This document shows, in pieces, positions 18,023-28,800 of a DNA stretch of 64,000 bases (positions are counted from its first letter, which is position 1; every line of letters starts with the position of its first letter). The translations under genes were made by a program, and so were the position numbers. Location of the stretch: the NCBI GenBank assembly GCA_945860705.1, contig CAMART010000003.1, positions 124,001 to 188,000 on the forward strand. The letters are read 5' to 3'. This DNA is from Chitinophaga pinensis. GTDB taxonomy: Bacteria > Bacteroidota > Bacteroidia > Chitinophagales > CAMDFR01. Under the pieces are notes generated by a model that did not search any database, was not told where the DNA came from, and was given only the letters and a program-made list of their open reading frames with translations.

Positions 18023-18328
18023 CTAATTAAATTGATTTACAATATAATAAATGACTAAGGCTAATACCCATATAAATGTACCGAAAATAATACCTTTTTG
18101 AGATTTTTGCATATCAAAATGATTAAACAAAAAAAATGGTGCAAGATTAAGTAATGCTCCTGATTTGATATAAGGAATATATAAATCTGGATATTTATAA
18201 GATAGATTTAAAAACGTATTCCACACATCATTATGATTTTTTATTGCAAAAAAAATCATTGAGCCAATAAGAGGCACGAAAAATCCTATAAGAATACCGT
18301 ATATCAATTTGTCTAGTTTTTGTGTCAT
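18023..18328 (-). CDS. Small membrane protein between surE and lpxB
   Basis: A 101-residue protein with three predicted membrane segments (YGILIGFFVPLIGSMIFF, about 10-30; SGALLNLAPFFLFNHF, about 55-70; IIFGTFIWVLALVIYYIV, about 77-96). The start at 18328 overlaps the surE stop as ATGA, so it is translationally coupled to surE; a longer reading to 18427 would lie inside surE and is not convincing. Its place between surE and lpxB suggests an envelope role, but no motif supports this. Confidence 0.75.
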   Translation of the reverse strand: MTQKLDKLIYGILIGFFVPLIGSMIFFAIKNHNDVWNTFLNLSYKYPDLYIPYIKSGALLNLAPFFLFNHFDMQKSQKGIIFGTFIWVLALVIYYIVNQFN

Positions 18329-19131
18329 GATATTTTCCAATTTTGATTGATGAATGAAATTGCATGATGAGCTGTGAGGTCGTACTGAACAGGAGTCACA
18401 CTCACATATCCTTCTTTGAGTGCCCACTCATCAGTATCTTGTCCTTTATCTTTATTTACAAAACGACCCGTGAGCCAATAATATTGTACGCCACGTGGGT
18501 CTTTTCTTTTATCAAATTCTTCTACCCATTTTGCATTGGCTTGTCTACAGATTTTTATTCCTTTTATTTTATCTTTTGGAAGCGATGGAATATTTACATT
18601 GAGCAATGTACCCTCAGGCACTGGGTTGTCTAGCATCATCTGAGCAAGCGAAACACAATAAGAAATACCATGTTCGAAATTGGCATCATATCTATAATCG
18701 CACAATGAAAAACCAATAGAAGGAATTCCCTCTAATGCTGCTTCTACAGCCGCACTCATAGTACCAGAATAGATCACATTGATAGATGCATTAGAGCCAT
18801 GATTGATACCACTCACACACAAATCTGGTTTTCTATGGAGCACTATATCTACTGCTAGTTTTACACAGTCTACTGGTGTGCCACTACATTGATAGGCTTC
18901 TAATCCATCTTCATATTCTACTTTTGTAAGTCGAAGTGGCTGATTGATAGTGATAGCATGCCCCATTCCGCTCTGTCCTTTATCAGGTGCAACTATCACC
19001 ACTTGACCGATAGCACACATTGCCTTTGCTAATGCTCTGATACCAGGAGCCATCACCCCATCATCGTTTGTCACTAGTATGAGTGGCTTATCCGTAGCTG
19101 TGGTTTTTACTATCTTACTTTTTGATTTCAT
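18325..19131 (-). CDS. surE: 5'/3'-nucleotidase SurE
   Basis: SurE is a metal-dependent phosphatase acting on nucleoside monophosphates, linked to stationary-phase survival. The 268-residue protein has the metal-binding start LILVTNDDGVMAPGIRAL, then VVIVAPDKGQSGMGHAIT, SGTPVDCVKLAV and CVSGINHGSNASINVIYSGT, all hallmark motifs. A short N-terminal extension of about 16 residues precedes the domain. Its start overlaps the upstream gene by 17 bases and its stop overlaps the next start (ATGA). Confidence 0.97.
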   Translation of the reverse strand: MKSKSKIVKTTATDKPLILVTNDDGVMAPGIRALAKAMCAIGQVVIVAPDKGQSGMGHAITINQPLRLTKVEYEDGLEAYQCSGTPVDCVKLAVDIVLHRKPDLCVSGINHGSNASINVIYSGTMSAAVEAALEGIPSIGFSLCDYRYDANFEHGISYCVSLAQMMLDNPVPEGTLLNVNIPSLPKDKIKGIKICRQANAKWVEEFDKRKDPRGVQYYWLTGRFVNKDKGQDTDEWALKEGYVSVTPVQYDLTAHHAISFINQNWKIS

Positions 19132-19819
19132 GTTGTATTTTTAAAAGTGTAGTTCTTATATCTTTTAATTTAAAATATTCATCTAACAACTCTATTGTAT
19201 CTGATGAAGAAGTAATATTATTTTTTAAAAAAGCTATTACTTCTCTACTTGAGAATAATTGATTATAGTTTTTAGTAATAGGTAAATCTAATCGATCATT
19301 TTCAATGAGGTTAAAAAAATTATATGTTCCATTTTTTTCAAAAATTATAAATGATTGCTGATTGTTTTTAGTACCGAGTCCAAAGCTAGAATACTTTGTG
19401 CTATCTTTTATTACTAAATCTTGATAATCGTCTAAAATATATTCGTAGTAGTTTATTGGGCTATTTAATATTTGTTTTGCAAGTATTCCTTTTGTAGAAT
19501 CTGAATATAAAATTCGTTTATAAAAATCATGACCAATGTATAAACTATCAATTGTATTTGCGTATATATTAGTAATGTTTTTATTGTGAAATCTATAGTC
19601 GCTACAAACTCGAAAATATGCATTTACATTTTTCTGAAAACAATCTTTCATCATATCATGATACTCCAAATAACATTTTAAAGGTGCTTGATTCTTTTGG
19701 TATATGATAGAAAAAACCGGCATAGATTCTCTGCCTTTGAATGTATCTCTTGGGCTAGCTTGTGCTGAAATACTTGCACAAAGTAAACTAATAAATATGC
19801 TAAGTGTAAATTGTTTCAA
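19115..19819 (-). CDS. Hypothetical secreted protein in the lepA-surE operon
   Basis: A 234-residue protein with a signal peptide ending near CASISAQA. The mature part has charged segments with many Tyr, Asn and Asp and two Cys pairs at most; I recognise no domain. It lies 33 bases after lepA and overlaps the surE start by 17 bases, so it belongs to the same transcript and is probably translated. A periplasmic role is inferred from the signal peptide only. Confidence 0.7.
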   Translation of the reverse strand: MKQFTLSIFISLLCASISAQASPRDTFKGRESMPVFSIIYQKNQAPLKCYLEYHDMMKDCFQKNVNAYFRVCSDYRFHNKNITNIYANTIDSLYIGHDFYKRILYSDSTKGILAKQILNSPINYYEYILDDYQDLVIKDSTKYSSFGLGTKNNQQSFIIFEKNGTYNFFNLIENDRLDLPITKNYNQLFSSREVIAFLKNNITSSSDTIELLDEYFKLKDIRTTLLKIQHEIKK

Positions 19820-19852
19820 TGTATTATTTAAAAAAGTATTAAATGTATAACG

Positions 19853-21643
19853 CTAATCGTTAAGTTTTAGTACAGCCATAAATGCTTGCTGAGGCACTTC
19901 TACTTTTCCAAACTGACGCATACGTTTTTTACCTTTCTTTTGTTTTTCGAGTAGCTTTCTTTTTCTAGATATATCACCTCCATAACATTTTGCTGTTACA
20001 TCTTTTCGCATTGCAGAAATAGTTTCACGAGCTATAATTTTTGCACCAATAGCCGCTTGAATCGCTATGACGAATTGTTGTTTTGGTATCAATTCTTTTA
20101 GTTTTTCGCAAAGTCTTCTACCAAAGTCATAGGCTTTATCTCTATGTATCATAGCACTAAATGCATCTACATTCTCACCATTGAGTTTTATATCAAGTTT
20201 TACTAAATCACCTGGTTTAAATCCAGTGATATGATAATCAAAAGATGCATAACCACGAGACATAGATTTAAGTTTATCATAAAAATCAAAAACAATTTCA
20301 GCCATCGGCATTTCAAAAATCAACTCAACTCTACTGGTTGTTAGATAACTTTGATTAAGAAGAATACCTCTTTTTTCCATACATAAACCCATAATAGAAC
20401 CAATATATTCTGGCATGGTGATCACTTGAGCTTTTATATATGGTTCTTCTATATAATCTATAGTAGTCACATCTGGCAAGTCACTAGGATTGTGTAAAAC
20501 TATTTTTTCTTTTTGAGTTGTATAGCAATTATATGTCACTTGAGGAACTGTGGTGATGATGACTTGGTCGTATTCTCTTTCTAGTCTTTCTTGTATGATT
20601 TCTAAGTGCAACAATCCTAAAAACCCGCATCTAAAACCAAAACCTAAAGCCACTGATGATTCTGGTTCCCAAACAAGTGAGGCATCATTGAGTTGTAGTT
20701 TTTCTAGAGAATCTCTTAAGTCTTCAAAATTGTCATTATCTATAGGATAAATACCTGCAAATACCATTGGTTTCACATCTTCAAAACCATGAATCCCTTC
20801 AGAGCAAGGAGTCAATGAATTAGTAATCGTATCCCCTACTTTGATTTCTTTGGCTTGTTTGATACCAGTAATGACATAACCTACATCACCTGCTGCAATA
20901 AAATCGCGTGGCTCTGGTTTTAATCTGAGTACACCTACTTCATCTGCATTGTATTCTTTACCTGTATTAACAAATTTTATTTTTTCGCCTTTGCGTATCG
21001 TTCCATTTACAACTTTGAAATATGCAATCACACCTCTAAAAGAATTGAACATACTATCAAAAATCATAGCTTGAAGTGGTGCAGTAGCATCGCCTTTAGG
21101 TGCAGGAATTCTTTCAATAATTGCTTCTAAAATTTTATCTACTCCTAAACCTGTTTTACCAGAAGCAGGTATAATTTCACTTCTATCGCAACCAATCAAA
21201 TCTACTATCTGATCACTTACTTCTTCAATCATAGCTCCATCCATATCTATTTTATTCAATACAGGTATGATTTTTAGATCATGTTCTAGTGCAAGATATA
21301 AATTTGAAATAGTCTGTGCTTGTATACCTTGAGATGCATCTACAAGTAAAAGTGCACCTTCGCATGCTGCAATGGAACGTGATACTTCATAAGAAAAATC
21401 TACGTGTCCTGGAGTATCTATTAGATTAAAAATATATTTTTTGCCTTTGAAGGTATAGTCTAGTTGTACAGCATGACTTTTGATAGTGATACCTTTTTCT
21501 CTCTCTAGATCCATGTCGTCGAGTACTTGGGCCATTTTATCTCGCTCATTGATAGCATTCGTCATATCCAAAAGTCGGTCTGCTAAGGTACTTTTACCAT
21601 GATCGATGTGAGCTATAATACAAAAATTTCTGATGTTTTCCAT
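19853..21643 (-). CDS. lepA: Elongation factor 4 (back-translocase LepA)
   Basis: A 596-residue ribosomal GTPase, the usual length for LepA/EF4, which acts on stalled or mistranslocated ribosomes and in initiation. G motifs are clear: [10 protein letters not shown] (G1), [11 protein letters not shown] (G3), NKIDMDGA (G4). The C-terminal LepA-specific domain has [19 protein letters not shown] and [19 protein letters not shown] minus-strand TAATTTTG promoter box (21649-21656) ends only 5 bases before the ATG, so the mRNA may be leaderless. It heads the run to lpxB. Confidence 0.98.
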   Translation of the reverse strand: MENIRNFCIIAHIDHGKSTLADRLLDMTNAINERDKMAQVLDDMDLEREKGITIKSHAVQLDYTFKGKKYIFNLIDTPGHVDFSYEVSRSIAACEGALLLVDASQGIQAQTISNLYLALEHDLKIIPVLNKIDMDGAMIEEVSDQIVDLIGCDRSEIIPASGKTGLGVDKILEAIIERIPAPKGDATAPLQAMIFDSMFNSFRGVIAYFKVVNGTIRKGEKIKFVNTGKEYNADEVGVLRLKPEPRDFIAAGDVGYVITGIKQAKEIKVGDTITNSLTPCSEGIHGFEDVKPMVFAGIYPIDNDNFEDLRDSLEKLQLNDASLVWEPESSVALGFGFRCGFLGLLHLEIIQERLEREYDQVIITTVPQVTYNCYTTQKEKIVLHNPSDLPDVTTIDYIEEPYIKAQVITMPEYIGSIMGLCMEKRGILLNQSYLTTSRVELIFEMPMAEIVFDFYDKLKSMSRGYASFDYHITGFKPGDLVKLDIKLNGENVDAFSAMIHRDKAYDFGRRLCEKLKELIPKQQFVIAIQAAIGAKIIARETISAMRKDVTAKCYGGDISRKRKLLEKQKKGKKRMRQFGKVEVPQQAFMAVLKLND

Positions 21644-21648
21644 AGCTA

Positions 21649-21656
21649 CAAAATTA
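21649..21656 (-). promoter_or_regulatory. -7 box for lepA, near the start codon
   Basis: TAATTTTG on the minus strand fits TAnnTTTG and lies 5 bases before the lepA ATG. A start site a few bases further on would fall at or next to the ATG. Confidence 0.5.
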
Positions 21657-21689
21657 CGTTGTTTTACTTAGAGCTAAATCATTATTTTA

Positions 21690-21726
21690 CAAAAAAAATG
21701 CGACCCCGCTGCGCGGGGTCGCATTT
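21690..21726 (-). terminator. GC-rich terminator after PorP/SprF
   Basis: ATGCGACCCCGC (21698-21709) pairs with GCGGGGTCGCAT (21713-21724), a perfect 12-bp stem with a TGC loop. On the minus strand a run of T follows (A at 21690-21697). The stem is unusually GC-rich for this window. Confidence 0.92.
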
Positions 21727-21745
21727 GTATTTTATTACTGTTTAA

Positions 21746-22816
21746 TTATAACTGAGGGCAGAATTTCACTTTATTATTATTTCCAAAACAACCTCCGTAT
21801 ATTATGGATAATTCTGGACCTCCATTTGATCTTGTACCTGGTGATAATTTAGAGACATTGACATCATAACTAAATCCTACTTGAAGTTTTCTATAATCAA
21901 ATCGGATGGCTGGGGCAATTGCATCAAATTGGTTATTGACTCTTGCAAACATTCCTATATAAATTGCCATTTTATTTTCAGGTAAATAACCTAACTGATA
22001 TCTTGCATAAGTACCTATATTAAGTTCGTTGGCTGCACCTTGATGAAGGAACATAAAACTAGGAAGCATCGCAAATTTACCTTTAACTAAAATTGCACCA
22101 CCCCCATGAAAAGCTATCCTAGCGTATTGTCTTTCAGGATTATCTTTAAAGAAAACTAACTTTGGTTGATTTAGGTGACTTGCGTATAAACCTATATAAT
22201 AATTATTATAAAACTTATAATCATTATTTTTTTTAGATACTTTTCTTGTCATATTCCATAGAGCACCTGCTCCTACGTCACCATAAAAAAAGTTATTTCT
22301 ATCTAATACTTCTCTAGGACCATTTGGGTCGTATTCTACTCCATTATATTGGTCATTATATGTAGATCTATTCCAATCTATAGTTCTATATCCTGCACCA
22401 CCTATGATTGCTAGTGATAAAGTACTTGTTGCATATTTATTAAGTTGAATATGATATGCAAGTGCTAATTCTAATTTATGTGTAGCATAGTTTATATCAC
22501 CAGCTACATCGGTATAGTAATTTAGACCAAAACCAAAAAAGTTTTTGTATTTATATCCTCTGCTAATACTCATATCAAAACCCACATTTGCTGTTTTGTA
22601 TACAAATGGGAAATTTGAAGAATTGGCATACTGAAATTTAGTATTAGCATTTAATCTGAATCTGCATGTATTGAGTCCTGCAAGTGCAGGATTAAGATTC
22701 AAAGGTGAAGCATTGTATTGAGTTAAGTGCACATCTGGTCCATCTTGTGCTATTATTTTATCACAAGAAGTTACTAATATGATTAAGCCAAATACTATTT
22801 TATATAATTTATTCAT
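21746..22816 (-). CDS. PorP/SprF family T9SS protein (partner of the PKD giant)
   Basis: A 356-residue outer-membrane barrel protein. The signal peptide ends near KIIAQDG, with a Cys in its core (ILVTSC). Family motifs follow: VHLTQYNASPLNLNPALAGL and later VGFSYDVNVSKL. It lies 19 bases after the 2442-residue PKD protein and is followed by a strong terminator, so the two are co-transcribed. By analogy with SprB/SprF, it probably helps that protein get out of or stay on the cell. Confidence 0.92.
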   Translation of the reverse strand: MNKLYKIVFGLIILVTSCDKIIAQDGPDVHLTQYNASPLNLNPALAGLNTCRFRLNANTKFQYANSSNFPFVYKTANVGFDMSISRGYKYKNFFGFGLNYYTDVAGDINYATHKLELALAYHIQLNKYATSTLSLAIIGGAGYRTIDWNRSTYNDQYNGVEYDPNGPREVLDRNNFFYGDVGAGALWNMTRKVSKKNNDYKFYNNYYIGLYASHLNQPKLVFFKDNPERQYARIAFHGGGAILVKGKFAMLPSFMFLHQGAANELNIGTYARYQLGYLPENKMAIYIGMFARVNNQFDAIAPAIRFDYRKLQVGFSYDVNVSKLSPGTRSNGGPELSIIYGGCFGNNNKVKFCPQL

Positions 22817-22835
22817 TTTTTTAATGATTACTATT

Positions 22836-25800
22836 TTATCTTATTAAAGTGATATTTCCAGAGAAACTAACTTTATCATCATTTGAACATGTTCCTTCTA
22901 TATAATAAACATATACCCCTGGATTAAGTTGTTTAGTACCGTTTTTATCAAATCCTAACCAACCAACGTTTGCATCATTTGCTTTTGCATTAGTTCTTTC
23001 ATGAACTAGATTACCCCATCTATCAAATACTCTAAATACAAGCAAGTCTTTTACGCCATAGCCTCTAGGATAGAATATATCATTTTGTCCATCTCCGTTT
23101 GGAGTAAATGTATTTGGCATATAGAATATTTCTTTAGGACATTGATCATATACAGTAACTGTAACAGTGTCTGCAGTATTACAATATGCATCTAGAAGGC
23201 TATAATATATAGTAGCTACATATGTAGTAGTTGCAGGCGGTTCAGATACTGGATCTATACAATCATCACAAGTAAGTGTAGTGTTAGGTGTCCAAATAAT
23301 ACTATCAATAGCACCTGCAGGGAAACCTGTTAATTGTGAAGTTGAACCTAAAATTATAACTTGAGGAACAGCTGTAACATTGAATGGCATTGCAGGCAAT
23401 ACTTGTACAGTGATTTGTTGAGTAGTAGGTGGACAAACTCTATATTGTCCATATCCATAAACTGTGTAATTAATAGAAGTATTTGGTGTAGCAACTACAT
23501 AAGCTGAATCATCTCTATCTAAATATAGATTAGGTAGCCAATCATATAATATTGCTCCATCTGCATGAAGTATTACAGAATTTCCTTGACAGATAGAAGT
23601 ATCTGAATAAGCAGATACATTGCTTTGCCAGTCAACTAGAACAGTTTGTGATGCTGTATCTCTACATCCATTATCATCTTCTATAAATAATGTAACAGGA
23701 TATGCACCTGAATCGGCATATGCATGAGTAGGATTTTGTATAACATCTCCGCTGAAATCACCAAAACTCCAATTCCAAGAATTAATAATACCAGAACCTG
23801 CCACGGATAAATCTGTAAATACCATAGGGGTATTTTCACAAGTAGTATCCCAACTAAAATTAGCCACAGGTGGTTGATTTATTCTAACTAAAATACTTGC
23901 CGTATCTTGACATCCAGCTGAATCAACTACAGTAAGTGTAACTCTATATACACCTGAAGTAGTATATGTATGGCAAATATTACTATCAGTATAATCAGAT
24001 ATTAAATCTCCATTAATATCCCATGCAAAAGAAGCAATACCTGAATTTACAACTGTAGATAAATTACTAAAGCAAATAGGAACCCCAAGACAAACCTCGA
24101 TATCAGGGCTCACATTAAATCTAGCATATGGTATAACGCCTGGAGTGACAGGTTTGATAATAGAATCTATACAACCTCTTACATCAGTAACCACAAATAA
24201 TACATCATGAGCACTACTATCTGAATATGAATGTGAAGGAGATGAAATAGAAGAAGTAACTCCAGCATCATCAAAATTCCAAAAATACCCATTAATTAAA
24301 CCACCTGAACCATTCAGTGAAGTGTTACTAAAGTTGACAGGTAATGTACCACATCCTCCTCCGTAAGAGAAATTAGCAGTAGGTAATGTAAAGGTAGTTA
24401 CATTAAATGTAGTATCATCCACACAACCAAAACCATCTGTTACTGTAAGGGTAACTGGATTTGCGCCACCAGTTGGATATTGATATGATGTATTAGTTCC
24501 CGAAGCAGTTATAGTAGGTGTTAACTGCCATAGATATGATGCTATTGGGAAAGAAAATCCAGATGAAAGAGAAATCAAATGATTTGAATCGCCTAAACAT
24601 ACTGAGTCTGCAGTGAATCGTGCAATTGGATTTGCAAAAACATAAACCGTTTTACTAGTATCATCTATACAACCAAATGAACTAGTTACTCTAAGATTTA
24701 CGACTCTAGAGCCAGAAGTTGAATATAAATATGAAGGATTTTGTAAGGTTGAATTTGGTGGCGAGCTAAAATTCCAATTCCAAGACGCAACACTACCAGC
24801 TAATGCAACACTTGCATCTGTAAAACGCATACTATCGCCCAAACAAACAGAATCCATAGTAAAATTAGCCACAATAGGTGGTTGAACAGTTATTATTAAT
24901 GTAGTATCATCTATACAACCGTATCTGCTATAAATAGTAAGATTTACATTATAAGAACCAGCAGAGCTATATGGGAATCTTGGATTTCTAATATTAGAGG
25001 TATCTGTTGTAGAAGAAGTAATACCAAAGTCCCAATGCCATCTTACAGTACTACCTAATATATTAGTAGATAAATCTGTAAATGACATAGTATCACCAGG
25101 GCAAATTGTATCTCCTAGGAAACTTGCAATTGGTAAAGGTACAACTGTTGTAGTTCTTATAGTATCATCTGTACAGCCATTTGAATCAGTAATGGTTAAT
25201 GTTGTATTATAATTTGTAGGAGCTGTAGACGGGAATGTATATGATGGATTTCTAATTGATGAAATATCTAATAATGTACTTAGGTCACCAAAATTCCATG
25301 ACCAAATACTAATCCCTCTAGTAGAAGTAGATAAATCAGTATAAACGGCAGGACTATATATACAGGTACTATCTACTCTAAAGTTAGCTGTAGGTCTTCC
25401 ATTCACTATAACAGATATCGTAGTGTCTTTACTACATCCTTGATTCCTTACAGATAAACGAACATTATAGGTGCCTGCTGCGCTATATACCCATCGAGGA
25501 TTTTGAAGATTTGATGTATCTAAAATAGTACCTGTCTCTCCAAAATTCCATGCCCATGAAACAATACTTCCAGCAGATGTAGAAGACAAATCTGTGAATA
25601 ATGTAGAATCTCTTACACAAGCAGTAGTTGCAGAAAATCTAGCAACTGGAGATAATAATAATGAAATACTCATAATTGTATCGTCTGTACAACCAAAACT
25701 ATTTGTCGTAATTAATCTCACATTGAAAATACTTGAACTTGTAAATGCATGTGTTGGATTTGTTAATGCTGATGTATTTGCAGTGCCAGAAGGTATATCA

Positions 25801-28800
25801 CCAAAATTCCAAGATCTAGTAGTAAGAGTACCAATATTAGTTGTACTCAGGTCTGTAAATACTGTAGTTGAGCCAAAACAAACTGTATCATTACTATAAT
25901 TTGAAATAACTCTAGATACGAATACAGTAACTGTATCAACATCCGTACATCCTGCAGCATCTGTTGCTGTAAGAATATACGAAATAGTAGAATCTGGTGT
26001 ACATAAAGGATTACTGATATTAGTTGCACTTAAAAAAGTAGCTGGACTCCAGTTATATGTTACTCCCCCACTACCATTTAGACGGGTACTATTACCTAAA
26101 CAAATGGTAGTATCTCTACCTGCATTTGAAATTGGATCTGCAATAATTGTGACTACTTTGCTAATACTGTCTGTACAACCTATTGAGTCAGTGACAGTCA
26201 ATAATACATTGTATGTACCTGCAGTTGTAAAATCAAAATTTGGATTTTGTAAAGTAGATGAAGATGTTAATGGTCTGTAAAGCCAATTCCAACTGACGAT
26301 TGGTGTATCTCCTCTTGTACTTAAGTCAATAAAATTGACAATAGGATCACTAACACATTGGATTGAGTCTGATCTTGAGAAGTTTGCTGTAGGTTTTTGA
26401 GCAATAGTAACAAATTTAATAACAGAATCTGCGCATGCAGCTAATGGATTATTTACATATAATCTTACTCTATATGTTCCTGGTGCAGTATATTTATGAC
26501 AAGGATTTTGTAACGTTGATGTTGTTCCATCACCAAAAGTCCAATTAAAAATTGTAGGGATTCTTCCAGTTACTAAATATCTAGAACTATCATAAAAACA
26601 TATAGTACCAGTATCGCATCTATTTAAGGTACTAGTACCAAAGTTTACCAATAAACTATCCACAGTTATAGACAAACCTGGGCTAAAAGGAATATTACAA
26701 CCACTACTATCTGTTAATAATAGTTGAGGGAAATAAACACCAGTATCAGTATATGTATATGTAACTATATCAATAAGTAATGAATCTTCTGGAATAAATC
26801 CTGTATGACTGATTGAAGTAAGAGAGATACCATTTAGATAATACATTTGAGTTGAGTTTCTACTTTGAATAGTAGTAGTTACAGTACTATTTTTACAAAT
26901 ACTATTAGGAGCAAATGTGAATGAACCACTTGGACCCTTAATGACTATATAACTATTTTTAATAAGGGTATCAATACATCCATCACAAGATTGTACAATC
27001 AACATTACTGTATAATTACCTGGTTGTGCATAAAGATGAGATGGGTTTTGTATAGTAGATCCAGTACCGTCACCAAAATCCCATTGCCATGAACAAATAT
27101 TTGAATATGATGAATCATAAAAAGCAATCAAACCTCCATCACATACAAAAAACGAATCGGCTACTCCAAAGTTAGCAATTGGTTCATAAATTCTAACTTG
27201 TTGACTATAAGAAGAATCACATCCAGTAGAATCAGTTACTGTTAATGAAATAGTATAAAGTCCAGGGGTAGAATAAGTCACTGAACCTGGATTCTGTAGA
27301 TTTGAAGTGCTAGGTGTTGCTCCAGGGAAGCTCCAACTATAACTAGGCCTTAATCCCGTAGCAAAAGAATTTATAGCAAGAGGCCCATTATTTACACAAT
27401 GTAAGGTATCTGTTGTAAAATATGCAACTGGTTTTATTACTGTAACATTTATTCTATTAGACACTGCACTACATATCGAATCAAAAACTACAGCTACTAC
27501 ACTATAAGTACCGGCATTATTATAAGTATAACATGGATTGCTCATTGTAGATGTATCACTTGTTGTTGTAGGATCGCCAAAATCCCATAAAATTCTTTTA
27601 GATCCACCACAATTTATCCTACTAGCAGTATCCCAAAAACATACTGTATATGGTCCACAACCTACAGTATCTCTAGCATTAATTCTTGCAGTAACTCTTC
27701 TTAGATTAATGTAATTTGGTTTTGATACTGTATCTCTACATCCATCTGTAGCTATAGATATCATTCTTACTGTATCTGAGCATGGTCTATTTGCAATATT
27801 AAATGTAATTAATTGAGAAGGTGTACTAAATAAAGCGACCCACCTACCTTGATAATAAAACCTTGTTGAAGTACCTGTTCTAATACTACTTGAAGTATTT
27901 GTCAATCTGATTCTAGATCCAAAACATGTATCTCGAGTATTGGAAATAAAATCAACAGTTGGTCTACGTATACATATATTTCTAGTAATACTATGATCAC
28001 AGCCTGTTACTCTACTCCATACTGTAAGATTAACACTATAACAACCAGTATCTGGAAATATAAAGGAAGGATTTACTAAACTAGAAGTATCTGTAGAAGA
28101 TGATGATACACCAAAATTCCAAAATAAACTATCTCCTACATTATATCCACCAGTTTGATTAATAAAAAATCGTTGATTTCTATTACCACACCATGTTGAG
28201 TCTCTAAATCCAGCAATAGGAGATAAAATAGTAATAGTATCTGAAAATACAGTTCTTGAAGGACAGCCTAATAAAAAAGCTGTTAGAGATGGATAAAACA
28301 CTCCAGTATCTGAATAAAACCTAGAAATAGTATCTCTTCTAGTACTAATTCTTGGTGGATCGCCAAAATCCCAATAAAATGAATCTGCTACACCAGTAAC
28401 TGAAAATCTAACTAATGAATCTTCAAAACACATTGTATTAGGAGTTGCATTAAATGATACTACTGGCGTATCTACAACACATACTACAGTGTCCATTCTT
28501 AGTGTATCTGTACAGCCTAATCTAGTTGTAGTTATAAGAGATAAATTATAACATCCTGGTGTTGTAAATGAAATTGATGGGTTTTTAATAGTAGATGTGC
28601 CTGCAGAACCAAAATTCCAGATTCTAGATACAACTGAATCACATAAATTTACAGTTGTAATATCATTAAATGGAACAGTAAGAGGTGTACATCCTCTTCT
28701 TTGTGTACCTATTGTAATATTATTCGTATAATCAGTAATTTTTATTTGCCCTGGTGCAGTATATGTTGTTATACATCCTCTAGCATCTGTGATAGTCAAA

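Noticed and set aside
18329-18427. N-terminal extension of the small membrane protein to 18427
   Set aside because: It would run inside surE, and the Cys-rich peptide it encodes looks like a shadow of surE. The ATGA-coupled start is better.
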